A stretch of DNA of 64,000 bases from assembly GCA_900012615.1 (NCBI GenBank), contig LT009757.1, positions 380,044-444,043 of the forward strand. Direction: 5' to 3'. The stretch is from Agrobacterium genomosp. 13 str. CFBP 6927 (GTDB lineage: Bacteria; Pseudomonadota; Alphaproteobacteria; Rhizobiales; Rhizobiaceae). A model generated the notes under the pieces. The model saw only the letters and a program-made list of their open reading frames with translations. It searched no databases and was not told the origin of the DNA. The translations under genes were made by a program, and so were the position numbers. Shown piece by piece: positions 36,543-44,169 of this stretch; positions within the stretch are counted from its first letter, which is position 1; each line of letters starts with the position of its first letter.

Positions 36543-36655
36543 GTCACCCCGGACTTGATCCGGGGTCCAGCGCGATCAAGTCTTTGATCGCAAGAGACTC
36601 TTTTCACGGCGCAGACGCGCCGTGGCTGGATGCCGGATCAAGTCCGGCATGACGG
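36543..36655. repeat. Large palindromic repeat element (rhizobial RIME-like)
   Basis: An about 113-bp imperfect palindrome. Left arm CACCCCGGACTTGATCCGG and onward to CCAGC; right arm GCTGGATGCCGGATCAAGTC and onward to CATGACGG. The arms are complementary with compensating changes. The interior has its own hairpins: GATCAAGTCTTTGATC and CACGGCGC-agac-GCGCCGTG. Such elements are spread in Rhizobiaceae intergenic DNA. It lies between the thu operon and the convergent queE gene. Related fragments are at 18841-18890 and 24335-24355. Confidence 0.8.
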
Positions 36656-36673
36656 AGGGAACTTATAACTCCC

Positions 36674-37429
36674 TCAAACCCCGCGCTTATTCCCCCACAA
36701 CAGGACATGCAGCTGCGGTAGCACCCGGGCAGAAAACCAGCGGTCTTCGTTGACCTTGTCCACCAGCCACAACATCCGGTCCATCACCCCATCGATATCC
36801 ACACGCGCATCGTCGTCATCCGGCGGCGGCGGGGTATGGTTGCCGGGCTGGAGATAAACGGGCAGATGCGGGAAACGCGCGGATGCCGCCTTGGCATAGG
36901 CATAATCCGCATCGTCGAACACCACGATCTTCAGCGCCACCTGCGGTCCGTTGCCGGCGGCGGCAAGGCAGTCTTCTAAGGCCTGCCAGTCCGTTTCCAT
37001 GCCGCTCGATGGCGGCTTGGGGCTCAGCACCAGATGGTCGAGATCGGCAAACCAGTCTTTCGCGATGCTGCCCTGCGTTTCCAGCGCGAAACGATATCCC
37101 TCGCCCTGCCCCTTGGCGATCAACGCCCCGAGCGGCTGGATGGCCGGGTTGCCGCCTGAGAGCGAGACCGTCAGCGGCACGCCGCCGGAAAGCCGCCGCA
37201 CCTCCTGCCAGATCGCCTCGACCGGCATCGGCTTCCATGTATCGCGGTATTCGCTGTCAACAGCATGCAGCGTATCGCACCAGGAGCAGCGGTAATCGCA
37301 GCCGCCAGTGCGCACGAAAACGGTCGGCAGACCGATCAGCACGCCTTCGCCCTGAATGGTCGGACCGAAGATTTCGCTGATGCGGATCGTGGTTTCCTTG
37401 GCTGCAATCTTGTGTGCAGCCGCCGTCAT
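36674..37429 (-). CDS. queE: 7-carboxy-7-deazaguanine synthase (QueE)
   Basis: A 251-residue radical-SAM enzyme of queuosine synthesis that contracts the ring of 6-carboxytetrahydropterin to 7-carboxy-7-deazaguanine. The cluster-binding motif is [16 protein letters not shown] (C-x3-C-x2-C), preceded by FGPTIQGEG, both typical of QueE. ATG 37429 overlaps the queD stop (ATGA), fixing the start; the frame runs further back in queD without support. Third gene of queC-queD-queE. Confidence 0.95.
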   Translation of the reverse strand: MTAAAHKIAAKETTIRISEIFGPTIQGEGVLIGLPTVFVRTGGCDYRCSWCDTLHAVDSEYRDTWKPMPVEAIWQEVRRLSGGVPLTVSLSGGNPAIQPLGALIAKGQGEGYRFALETQGSIAKDWFADLDHLVLSPKPPSSGMETDWQALEDCLAAAGNGPQVALKIVVFDDADYAYAKAASARFPHLPVYLQPGNHTPPPPDDDDARVDIDGVMDRMLWLVDKVNEDRWFSARVLPQLHVLLWGNKRGV

Positions 37430-37782
37430 GGCCGGTATTCCGCCCAGGTCTTGGCGGTTTCGCTGACCCGCACGGCGCTGGTTTCCGGCAGGCGATCCTT
37501 GCACCAGTCGTAGAAATGCTTCGCCAGACATTCCGCCGTCACCCGGTCGTGGCCCAGCACGTCATTCAGGTGGCGATGGTCAAATTGATCGTCGATATAA
37601 CGCTTCAGCGGTGCAAGCTCGTGATAGTCGCGCACGAAACCGTGCTCGTTCAGCGCTTCGCCCGCAAGCTCGATCTCGACGATGTAATTATGCCCGTGCA
37701 GGCGATTGCACTGATGGTCCGACGGCAGGCTTTTCAGCTGGTGCGAGGCGGAGAAGTGAAATTCCTTGGTTATGCGGAACAT
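37426..37782 (-). CDS. queD: 6-carboxytetrahydropterin synthase (QueD)
   Basis: A 118-residue enzyme making 6-carboxytetrahydropterin from dihydroneopterin triphosphate, the second step of queuosine synthesis. Zinc ligands are the His of FSASHQL and the two in LHGHNY; the catalytic Cys is in [11 protein letters not shown]. Length is normal. Its ATG shares one base with the queC stop (TGATG) and its stop overlaps queE, so all three genes are translationally coupled. Confidence 0.95.
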   Translation of the reverse strand: MFRITKEFHFSASHQLKSLPSDHQCNRLHGHNYIVEIELAGEALNEHGFVRDYHELAPLKRYIDDQFDHRHLNDVLGHDRVTAECLAKHFYDWCKDRLPETSAVRVSETAKTWAEYRP

Positions 37783-38492
37783 CAGCGCACCTCCTGCGCC
37801 GCATAGGCATGGGTGGCCGCCACCCAGAAATCCGGGTCTTCATAGTCGGTCGGATCGGTGACGCCGGCCAGATGAAAGGCCTCGCGCCGCTCCACGCAGG
37901 TGCCGCAACGACCGCAATGACGCAAGCCGCCCTTGTAACAGGACCATGTTTCGCCGAAGGGCGTGCCATATTTCACGCCGTCGGTCACGATCGCAGCCTT
38001 GGAAACGGTGACATAGGGCGCGAAGAGCTTGACGTCGGCATAACCTTCCAGCGCATGCGCCTGCATGGCATTGAAGCTGTCGATGAAGCCCGGCCGGCAA
38101 TCGGGGTAAATGAAGTGATCGCCGCCATGCACGGCAATCGCCACCGCATGCGCCTGCTGTGCGGCAGCCAGCCCGAAAGCGATGGTGAGCATGATGGCGT
38201 TGCGGTTCGGCACCACGGTGGAGCGCATGGTCTCTTCCGCATAATGCCCGTCCGGCACCGCAATGTCGTCCGTCAGCGCCGAGCCGGTGAGATGCGTACC
38301 GATGGTGCGGATATCGATGACGTGATGCGGCACGCCGAGCCGCCTTGCGCAATCGGCCGCGAAATCCAGCTCCTTCTTGTGGCGCTGGCCATAGTCGAAG
38401 GAGACGAGAGCGAGAAGTTCGTGTTCCGCCGCGATTTTATGCGCAAGCGAAACGGAGTCCAATCCGCCGGAGCAGATGACGATGGTTTTCAT
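37782..38492 (-). CDS. queC: 7-cyano-7-deazaguanine (preQ0) synthase (QueC)
   Basis: A 236-residue ATP-dependent enzyme that turns 7-carboxy-7-deazaguanine into preQ0. PP-loop motif SGGLDS near residue 8; zinc-binding Cys group at CYKGGLRHCGRCGTCVERREAF near the C-terminus. It opens the que operon and is preceded by a preQ1-I riboswitch whose last bases are its Shine-Dalgarno (AAGGGA), giving feedback control by the pathway product. Length typical. Confidence 0.95.
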   Translation of the reverse strand: MKTIVICSGGLDSVSLAHKIAAEHELLALVSFDYGQRHKKELDFAADCARRLGVPHHVIDIRTIGTHLTGSALTDDIAVPDGHYAEETMRSTVVPNRNAIMLTIAFGLAAAQQAHAVAIAVHGGDHFIYPDCRPGFIDSFNAMQAHALEGYADVKLFAPYVTVSKAAIVTDGVKYGTPFGETWSCYKGGLRHCGRCGTCVERREAFHLAGVTDPTDYEDPDFWVAATHAYAAQEVR

Positions 38493-38501
38493 AATTTGGG
38501 A

Positions 38502-38534
38502 TCCCTTGTTTTGACCGGGTGGGCTGCGACCGGA
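38502..38534 (-). promoter_or_regulatory. preQ1-I riboswitch controlling queCDE
   Basis: On the minus strand the leader reads CCGG-TCGCAGCCCAC-CCGG-TCAAAACAAGGGA. The words GGTCGCAG, ACCC and AAAACAAGG are those of the well-studied Thermoanaerobacter (Caldanaerobacter) tengcongensis preQ1-I aptamer, in the same order and near-identical spacing. P1 is the CCGG/CCGG stem; the A-rich tail can fold back to form the H-type pseudoknot. The 3' end AAGGGA is the queC Shine-Dalgarno, 9 bases before ATG, so ligand binding should block translation. Confidence 0.87.
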
Positions 38535-38717
38535 TTACGGGGAGCGGCTTTAAACCAAACCGACGGACTTGTGAAGGGCTTTGCGGCAATCGCGCAAAGC
38601 CACGCCATCACGAAAACGCCCCGCGGCAGCAACAAGACGAAACAATCGGGACATATGCGGGAAACCGGCACGATTTAGAACGGACTGAAATTTTGCTGTT
38701 CTTGAAGGGTCTTGCCG

Positions 38718-38855
38718 ATGACGGCGGCTGATACATTTCTGTTTTCGCTGAGCAATCTCAGCTCTCTTGGCACCGGAATCCTGATGGCGATGGCGGGTAT
38801 GCTTTATATCACGCTCACCATTCGCGGGCTGATCGCCGCTCTCCGCCATGGATAG
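38718..38855 (+). CDS. Tiny membrane protein A of an overlapping pair
   Basis: A 45-residue frame (MTAADTFLFSLSNLSSLGTG start, LTIRGLIAALRHG end) with one hydrophobic helix (GTGILMAMAGMLYITLTI). AAGGG lies 9 bases before the ATG. Its last eight bases overlap the next small gene (ATGGATAG), a coupled arrangement. It is divergent from queC. Both small genes lie upstream of a strong intrinsic terminator, which supports a real transcript. No family recognised; single-helix accessory subunit or small regulatory peptide are possibilities. Confidence 0.6.
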   Translation: MTAADTFLFSLSNLSSLGTGILMAMAGMLYITLTIRGLIAALRHG

Positions 38856-39018
38856 AGCACTCGAGCCGAAACGTTACCGGTTCAGGCGCAATCTCACAAC
38901 CGGCCTCCTCGTCGCCTCTGCAGCGCTCGTCACCGCCACCGGCACAGCGTCGTTCGTGTTCCTGATCTGGATGGTCAGGACGGTTGCGCGCTGGCTGGGT
39001 CTTTTTATCGGCCTGTGA
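38848..39018 (+). CDS. Tiny membrane protein B of an overlapping pair
   Basis: A 56-residue frame with a basic N-terminus (MDRALEPKRYRFRRNL) and one or two hydrophobic segments (GLLVASAALVTATGTASFVFLIWMV). Its ATG lies inside the end of gene A, so translation is probably coupled. It is followed 43 bases later by an intrinsic terminator. The Arg-rich start suggests a cytoplasmic N-terminus. No family recognised. Confidence 0.6.
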   Translation: MDRALEPKRYRFRRNLTTGLLVASAALVTATGTASFVFLIWMVRTVARWLGLFIGL

Positions 39019-39061
39019 AGTCGAATGAACACGCGACGCTCGCCACTAAATGGCAGAGCGG

Positions 39062-39100
39062 AAAAGGCCCGGCGAACTGGCAGTGCGCCGGGCCTTTTTT
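39062..39100. terminator. Strong intrinsic terminator
   Basis: Stem AAAAGGCCCGGCG with CGCCGGGCCTTTTTT, 12-base loop. The U-tract follows on the plus strand, ending the tiny membrane-protein genes; the A-run on the other side gives a U-tract on the minus strand too, so it may also serve the dehydrogenase gene that ends at 39115. Confidence 0.93.
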
Positions 39101-39114
39101 CATTGGCTGTGCGC

Positions 39115-40248
39115 TCAGCGCAGCAGCGCCTGCGCCTCCTCGATCCCGAGTGCAGCCGGCTGGGTGCAGGTCGTCGTCATTTCGATGAAACGGCCTTCCT
39201 CCCCGGATTTGAGGATCGAGGTCATCACATCGATGCCGTGCAGGGAGCGATCCAGCGAGCAACGGGCATCGCGGCCTTCCAGAATAGCGATTGCCATATC
39301 GGCAAGGCCCGCCGTGCGATAATTGGCCCGCGGGCCGTTCGGGCTTTCCTGATTGGCAATGCCGAAGGGATGCGCCCAGTCTTCCAGCGGCTGGATATCC
39401 TTATCCCGGCCGCTTGCCTCCACCACACCGCCGAAGAAGTTCGGGTCCGGCACGTAGATCGAGCCTTCCGTGCCGTAGAGCTCCATATTGGCGTGGCGAT
39501 GCGACCAGACATCCCAGCTCGCCGAAAGCGTGATCGTCGCGCCGTTCACGAATTCCAGCAGGGCATGGATATTGGTCGGTGTTTCAACGGGGATGATCTC
39601 GCCGTTCAGCGGCTGGCTGGTCACCGTACGGGTCGGATTGGCCATCGAAGTCAGCGCACCGACGCGCTTCACCGGTCCGATGAGGTTGATGAGATTAGCG
39701 ACGTAATAGGGACCGAGATCGAGGATCGGCCCGCCGCCCTTCAGGAAGAAGAAGCCCGGGTTCGGGTGCCACATCTCCATGCCGGGGCTCATCACATGGC
39801 AGGTGCCGGAAGTGATCCTCCCGACCTTGCCGTCATCGATATATTGCCGGGCAAGCTGATGCGCGCCGCCAAGGAAGGTATCCGGCGCGCAGCCGACGGA
39901 GAGGTTCTTCTCCCGGGCGATGCGCCGCAGCTCCTCGCCTTCCTCTAGCGAAAGCACCAGCGGCTTTTCCGAATAGACGTGCTTGCCCGCCTCAAGAGCG
40001 GCTTTCGACACCGGAAAATGCGCGGCGGGAATGGTGAGGTTCACCACCACATCGATATCCTTGTTGGCGAGCAGCTCCTCGATGGACTGCGCGATAACAC
40101 CGAATTCTTCCGCCCTCAGCTCCGCCGCATTGCGGTTGAGGTCGGCGCAGGCAAGCACCTTGATGCCCTTGAAGAGCGGTGCCAGCGAGAAATAAGCAGA
40201 CGAGATATTGCCGCATCCGATGATGCCGACGCCAAGATCCCTGGCCAT
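39115..40248 (-). CDS. Gfo/Idh/MocA-family oxidoreductase
   Basis: A 377-residue NAD(P)-dependent dehydrogenase: GIIGCGNISSAYF nucleotide motif, catalytic Lys in YSEKPLVLS (about 96), and GGGPILDLGPYYVANLINLIGPVKRV in the substrate domain. Family members oxidise sugars, inositols or keto-sugars. It lies 23 bases after the TIM-barrel isomerase and is the last gene of an operon with a CUT1 sugar importer. With the neighbour it may form an oxidise-then-eliminate pathway for a glycoside. Substrate unknown. Confidence 0.88.
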   Translation of the reverse strand: MARDLGVGIIGCGNISSAYFSLAPLFKGIKVLACADLNRNAAELRAEEFGVIAQSIEELLANKDIDVVVNLTIPAAHFPVSKAALEAGKHVYSEKPLVLSLEEGEELRRIAREKNLSVGCAPDTFLGGAHQLARQYIDDGKVGRITSGTCHVMSPGMEMWHPNPGFFFLKGGGPILDLGPYYVANLINLIGPVKRVGALTSMANPTRTVTSQPLNGEIIPVETPTNIHALLEFVNGATITLSASWDVWSHRHANMELYGTEGSIYVPDPNFFGGVVEASGRDKDIQPLEDWAHPFGIANQESPNGPRANYRTAGLADMAIAILEGRDARCSLDRSLHGIDVMTSILKSGEEGRFIEMTTTCTQPAALGIEEAQALLR

Positions 40249-40271
40249 GATGCAAACTCCGAAATTGAAAC

Positions 40272-41036
40272 TTAGTAGGTTTTGAAAGATGCGATCGAGC
40301 GGGTTATCAGCCGGTCGATGTCCTTCGGATTGTCGTGCTCGACCACGAAATGTTTCGTGGCGGATTTCGCCTTCAGCGCCGCGACGAGGCCCTTCCAGTC
40401 CACGGTCCCATGGCCGACATCGGCCCAGCCATCCTCATCCGCATTCTCGCCTGCTGGTGCGATGTCCTTCACATGTACCGCAGTAATGCGTTTGCCATAG
40501 CTTTCGATCCATGCGAGCGGATCGGCATTTCCTCTGATAATCCAGGCGATATCCGCCTCCCATTTCAAATCCGGGCCACCGGCAAATATATGCTCCTGCG
40601 GTGTGGAGCCATCGCCAAGCGTCTTGAACTCGAAATCATGGTTATGCCAGCCGAAGGTCAGCCCTGCATCCACGAAGGGCTTTCCAGCTTCCTGCAGGCG
40701 CTTGCCGAAAGCGAACCAGCCTGCGGCATCTGTCGGGCGCTGGTCAGGCATCAGATAAGGGCAATAGATCGCCTCCACGCCCAGAACTTTCGCGATGTTC
40801 AGCGCCTTTTTCGGATCGCCTTCCAGAAGGTCGAGGCCGAAATGGCCGGTCGGCATGGCAAGGCCATTGGCGTCGAGTTCGGCGCGCAGGCCTTTCAAAC
40901 CGGCATCATCCAGCGAAGCGTACATCGCGCCATAACCTTCGACATGTTTATAACCCGCCGCCGAAAGCTTCTTCAGAATATCGGAAAAAGGCTGGAAATT
41001 GCGGGCGCTGTAAAGCTGGAAACCGAGTTCTGTCAT
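40272..41036 (-). CDS. Sugar phosphate isomerase/epimerase family TIM-barrel protein
   Basis: A 254-residue AP-endonuclease-2-type TIM barrel (MTELGFQLYSARNF start; LTFGWHNHDFEFK, DIAWIIRGNADPLAWIESYG, FVVEHDNPKDIDRLITRS). Metal ligands would include the Glu/His of HNHDFEF, the Asp of WEADIAW and the Glu-His of VVEHD. The family contains epimerases and also enzymes that cleave 3-keto-glycosides. ATG 41036 is preferred: GGAGG is about 7 bases upstream, while ATG 41048 overlaps that site. It lies between the ATPase and dehydrogenase genes. Confidence 0.85.
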   Translation of the reverse strand: MTELGFQLYSARNFQPFSDILKKLSAAGYKHVEGYGAMYASLDDAGLKGLRAELDANGLAMPTGHFGLDLLEGDPKKALNIAKVLGVEAIYCPYLMPDQRPTDAAGWFAFGKRLQEAGKPFVDAGLTFGWHNHDFEFKTLGDGSTPQEHIFAGGPDLKWEADIAWIIRGNADPLAWIESYGKRITAVHVKDIAPAGENADEDGWADVGHGTVDWKGLVAALKAKSATKHFVVEHDNPKDIDRLITRSIASFKTY

Positions 41037-41095
41037 TGTCTCCTCCATAGAGATCTGGGTCTTGGGATTGTGTGTGGGGGTAAATCGAAGCTGTT

Positions 41096-42184
41096 CTAGA
41101 GCCGGTCCTCGCTTTGCGCGTCGAACAGTGAGGCCATCGTCATGTCGAGGCCGAGGCGCACCTTGGTGCCCGGCGAAAACCGCCTGTGGCCGCCGACGCG
41201 CACGGACATGGTATGCCCGGCATGTTTCAGCCAGATCAGATTGTCGGCGCCCATCGGCTCCTCGATATCAACAATCGCCTCATGCACTTCGCCGCCAACG
41301 ATATCGGCATCGACGCGCACATGTTCGGGGCGAACGCCCAGAACCACGGCACGGCCGGCGGCGAGTGGCGTTTCCGACTGGTAGCCATCCAGCGCGAAAG
41401 TCACGCCATTGGTGGTGAAGACCACCTTGCCGTCCTTTTCGATCAACTCACCACGCAGGAAATTCATCGAGGGCGAGCCGATGAAACCGGCAACGAAGAG
41501 GTTTCGCGGCTTGTTGTAGATGGTTACGGGATCGGCAAGCTGCTGGATGACGCCGCTTTTCATGATGGCGATCCGGTCCGCCAGCGTCAGTGCCTCGATC
41601 TGGTCATGCGTCACATAAATCATGGTGTTCTTCAGCGACTGGTGCAGCCGCTTGATTTCGACGCGCAGTTCCGAGCGCAGCTTGGCGTCGAGGTTGGAGA
41701 GCGGCTCGTCGAACAGGAACACATCCACATCCCGCACCAGCGCCCGGCCGATGGCCACACGCTGGCGCTGGCCGCCGGAAAGCTCGGCGGGCTTGCGTTT
41801 CAGCAGCGGCTCGATCTGCAATATGCCGGCCGCCCTTTTGACGCGGCGGTCGATTTCCTCTTTCGGCACCTTGGCGACCTGAAGGCCGAAGGACAAGTTC
41901 TTCTCCACCGTCATCTGCGGATAAAGCGCATAGGACTGGAACACCATGCCGATGCCGCGATCCTTCGGCTCCTCCCAGGTGACATTGCGGTCCTTGATGA
42001 AGATTTGCCCGTCGGTTGGCTCCAGAAGGCCGGCGATGCAATTAAGAAGGGTCGACTTGCCGCAGCCGGAAGAGCCGAGCAGGACGAGGAATTCGCCGTC
42101 GTAAATATCGAGATTGAGGTCTTTCAGCACGGTAACGGCACCGAAGGACAGGGAAAGATCGCGGATGGAAACGCTTTTGTTCAT
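41096..42184 (-). CDS. CUT1 sugar ABC transporter ATPase (MalK/UgpC-like)
   Basis: A 362-residue ATPase: Walker A GSSGCGKST, signature LSGGQRQR, Walker B VFLFDEP, switch His in VTHDQ and a C-terminal TOBE domain (VVLGVRPEHVRV). The ATG at 42184 follows AAAAGG by 9 bases; a TTG three codons earlier is possible but unneeded. It is 5 bases from the permease stop and 59 bases before the isomerase. It would energise the two permeases upstream. Confidence 0.93.
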   Translation of the reverse strand: MNKSVSIRDLSLSFGAVTVLKDLNLDIYDGEFLVLLGSSGCGKSTLLNCIAGLLEPTDGQIFIKDRNVTWEEPKDRGIGMVFQSYALYPQMTVEKNLSFGLQVAKVPKEEIDRRVKRAAGILQIEPLLKRKPAELSGGQRQRVAIGRALVRDVDVFLFDEPLSNLDAKLRSELRVEIKRLHQSLKNTMIYVTHDQIEALTLADRIAIMKSGVIQQLADPVTIYNKPRNLFVAGFIGSPSMNFLRGELIEKDGKVVFTTNGVTFALDGYQSETPLAAGRAVVLGVRPEHVRVDADIVGGEVHEAIVDIEEPMGADNLIWLKHAGHTMSVRVGGHRRFSPGTKVRLGLDMTMASLFDAQSEDRL

Positions 42185-42189
42185 ATAGC

Positions 42190-43131
42190 TCAACCTTTTA
42201 CTGCGCCTGCGGCAATGCCGCGGACGAAAAGCCTGCCGGAGACGAAATAAACGATCAGCGGCACGGCACCCGTCAGAAGGGTTGCGGCCATGTTGACGTT
42301 ATATTCCTTCACGCCCTGCACGGAGTTGACGATATTATTGAGCTGCACCGTCATCGGGTAATATTCCGGCCGCGTGAACACCACGCCGAACAGGAAGTCG
42401 TTCCAGATGCCGGTCACCTGCAGGATCATCGCGACAACGAAGATCGGCAGCGACATGGGCAGCATGATGCGGAAATAGATCTGCCAGAAATTCGCGCCAT
42501 CAATGCGCGCCGCCTTGAACAATTCTTCCGGCAAAGAGGCGAAATAATTGCGGAACAGCAGCGTCAGGATCGGCATGCCGAAGATGGTGTGCACGATAAC
42601 GAGGCCGGTCAGCGTGCCATAGACACCCATTTCACGCAGCACGATGACAATCGGATAGATCATCACCTGATAGGGGATGAAAGCGCCGATGATGAGGATC
42701 GAGAAGAACAGCTCCGACCCCTTGAACTTCCAGTTGGCCATGGCGTAGCCGCTGACGGAAGCGACGACGATCGAAATGACAACGGAAGGAACGAGAATGC
42801 GCACCGAATTCCAGAAGCCGCGTGAAAGCCCGTCGCAGTTCAAGCCCGTGCAGGCATTGGCCCAGGCTTTCACCCAGGGTTCGAAAGTGATTTCCACCGG
42901 CGGCGCGAAAATGTTGCCAAGCCGGATTTCCGGCATGCCTTTCAGCGAGGTGACGACCATCACGTAAAGCGGCAGCAGGTAATAGGCGGCGGCCACGAAC
43001 AGCGTGCCGTAAAGAATGATGTTGCGGCGGGAAAAGGTTTTCCTCGGCTTCCTGCCGCGCGGGCCGGAAAGGTCTTTGGCAACCGCATCGGTGGCGGCCA
43101 CGACCGTGTTTAATGTGCTGATATTAGCCAC
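42190..43131 (-). CDS. CUT1 sugar ABC transporter permease (MalG-like)
   Basis: A 313-residue inner-membrane permease. Long cytoplasmic N-terminus of about 40 residues rich in Arg/Lys, then six helices. The EAA loop is LFKAARIDGANFWQIYFRIMLP. An unusual periplasmic insert (KAWANACTGLNCDGLSRGFWNSV) has two Cys seven residues apart, a possible disulfide. Start at 43131 overlaps the other permease's stop by 8 bases. Ends IAAGAVKG, the usual family tail. Confidence 0.92.
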   Translation of the reverse strand: MANISTLNTVVAATDAVAKDLSGPRGRKPRKTFSRRNIILYGTLFVAAAYYLLPLYVMVVTSLKGMPEIRLGNIFAPPVEITFEPWVKAWANACTGLNCDGLSRGFWNSVRILVPSVVISIVVASVSGYAMANWKFKGSELFFSILIIGAFIPYQVMIYPIVIVLREMGVYGTLTGLVIVHTIFGMPILTLLFRNYFASLPEELFKAARIDGANFWQIYFRIMLPMSLPIFVVAMILQVTGIWNDFLFGVVFTRPEYYPMTVQLNNIVNSVQGVKEYNVNMAATLLTGAVPLIVYFVSGRLFVRGIAAGAVKG

Positions 43132-44026
43132 GCTTCTTGCCTCCGAATTCGAGGTAGGCCCATGGAATGATGATGATCGCGACCGTCAGGAGCATCATTG
43201 TCGAAGCCGCGAAACCCTGCCCCAGATTCTGCGCCTGGAACATGTAGTCATAGACATATTTCGCCGGCACTTCGGACGCGATGCCCGGCCCGCCGCTCGT
43301 CTGCGCCACGACAAGATCGTAGACCTTGACGATACCGCTGGCGATGATGACCAGCGTGGTGATGAACACCGGCCGCATCATGGGAATGATGATGAGAATA
43401 TAGGTCTTCCACATCGGGATGCCGTCGACGCGTGTCGCTTTCCAGATGTCCTCGTCGATGCCACGAAGACCGGCCAGCATCAGGCACATGACGAGCCCCG
43501 TGCCCTGCCAGAGCGCCGCAATCAGAATGCCGTAGATGACGATCTGCGAATTATAGAGCGGATCGAAGGTGAAGCTTTCCCAGCCCATCGAACGCACCAC
43601 CGACTGGATGCCGAATTCCGGGTTGAGCAGCCATTGCCAAACAAGGCCGGTGACGATGAAGGACAAAGCGAAGGGATAAAGGAAAATGGTGCGGAAGGTG
43701 TTTTCGAACCGGATTTTCTGGTCCATCAGCGCCGCCAGAACGAAGCCGATGACGAGACTGAAGATCAAAGACAAAATACCATAGATCGCCAGATTCTGGA
43801 TGGAAACGATCCAGCGTGGTGCTGCCCAGAGCCGTTCATACTGATCAAAACCGATGAAGCTCGCCCGCGGCAGAAGCTTGGAATTGGTGAAGGAATAAAT
43901 CACCGTCCAGACCGTGCCACCGAGGAAGATCACCATGGCGGTCAAGATCATGGGAATGGAGGCAATCTTGGAATTGAGATTGCGAAAAAGCTGATTGGGA
44001 CGCCTGGAGCGCGTTTGACCTGCCAT
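43124..44026 (-). CDS. CUT1 sugar ABC transporter permease (MalF-like)
   Basis: A 300-residue permease with about six helices and EAA loop IWKATRVDGIPMWKTYILIIIPMMRP. GGAGGAGG is about 4 bases before the ATG. A LacI-type operator (CTGTAACGTTACAG) sits 12 bases upstream of the start, so this gene may have its own promoter in addition to read-through from the binding-protein gene 143 bases away. Overlaps the next permease by 8 bases. Confidence 0.92.
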   Translation of the reverse strand: MAGQTRSRRPNQLFRNLNSKIASIPMILTAMVIFLGGTVWTVIYSFTNSKLLPRASFIGFDQYERLWAAPRWIVSIQNLAIYGILSLIFSLVIGFVLAALMDQKIRFENTFRTIFLYPFALSFIVTGLVWQWLLNPEFGIQSVVRSMGWESFTFDPLYNSQIVIYGILIAALWQGTGLVMCLMLAGLRGIDEDIWKATRVDGIPMWKTYILIIIPMMRPVFITTLVIIASGIVKVYDLVVAQTSGGPGIASEVPAKYVYDYMFQAQNLGQGFAASTMMLLTVAIIIIPWAYLEFGGKKRG

Positions 44027-44037
44027 GCTACCTCCTC

Positions 44038-44051
44038 CTGTAACGTTACAG
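44038..44051. promoter_or_regulatory. LacI-type operator copy 1
   Basis: CTGTAACGTTACAG, a perfect 14-bp palindrome with central CG, 12 bases upstream of the first permease. It matches the copy at 45418-45431 in 12 of 14 positions, with consensus CTGWAACGTTRCAG. Typical of LacI-family repressors of sugar ABC operons. Confidence 0.75.
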
Positions 44052-44169
44052 TAAACGGTCAGGCAATAGCCTTACCGCATGAAACCCCTGCCCGCACTGG
44101 TGACTATCGCACGGACCGGACGTTGGAGCGGGGAGCGGCGAACCGCTCCCCGACCCGGAGAGATCACAA

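Noticed and set aside
38535..38717. Second riboswitch or attenuator beyond the preQ1 element
   Set aside because: No further paired element or U-tract hairpin could be found between queC and the small membrane genes.
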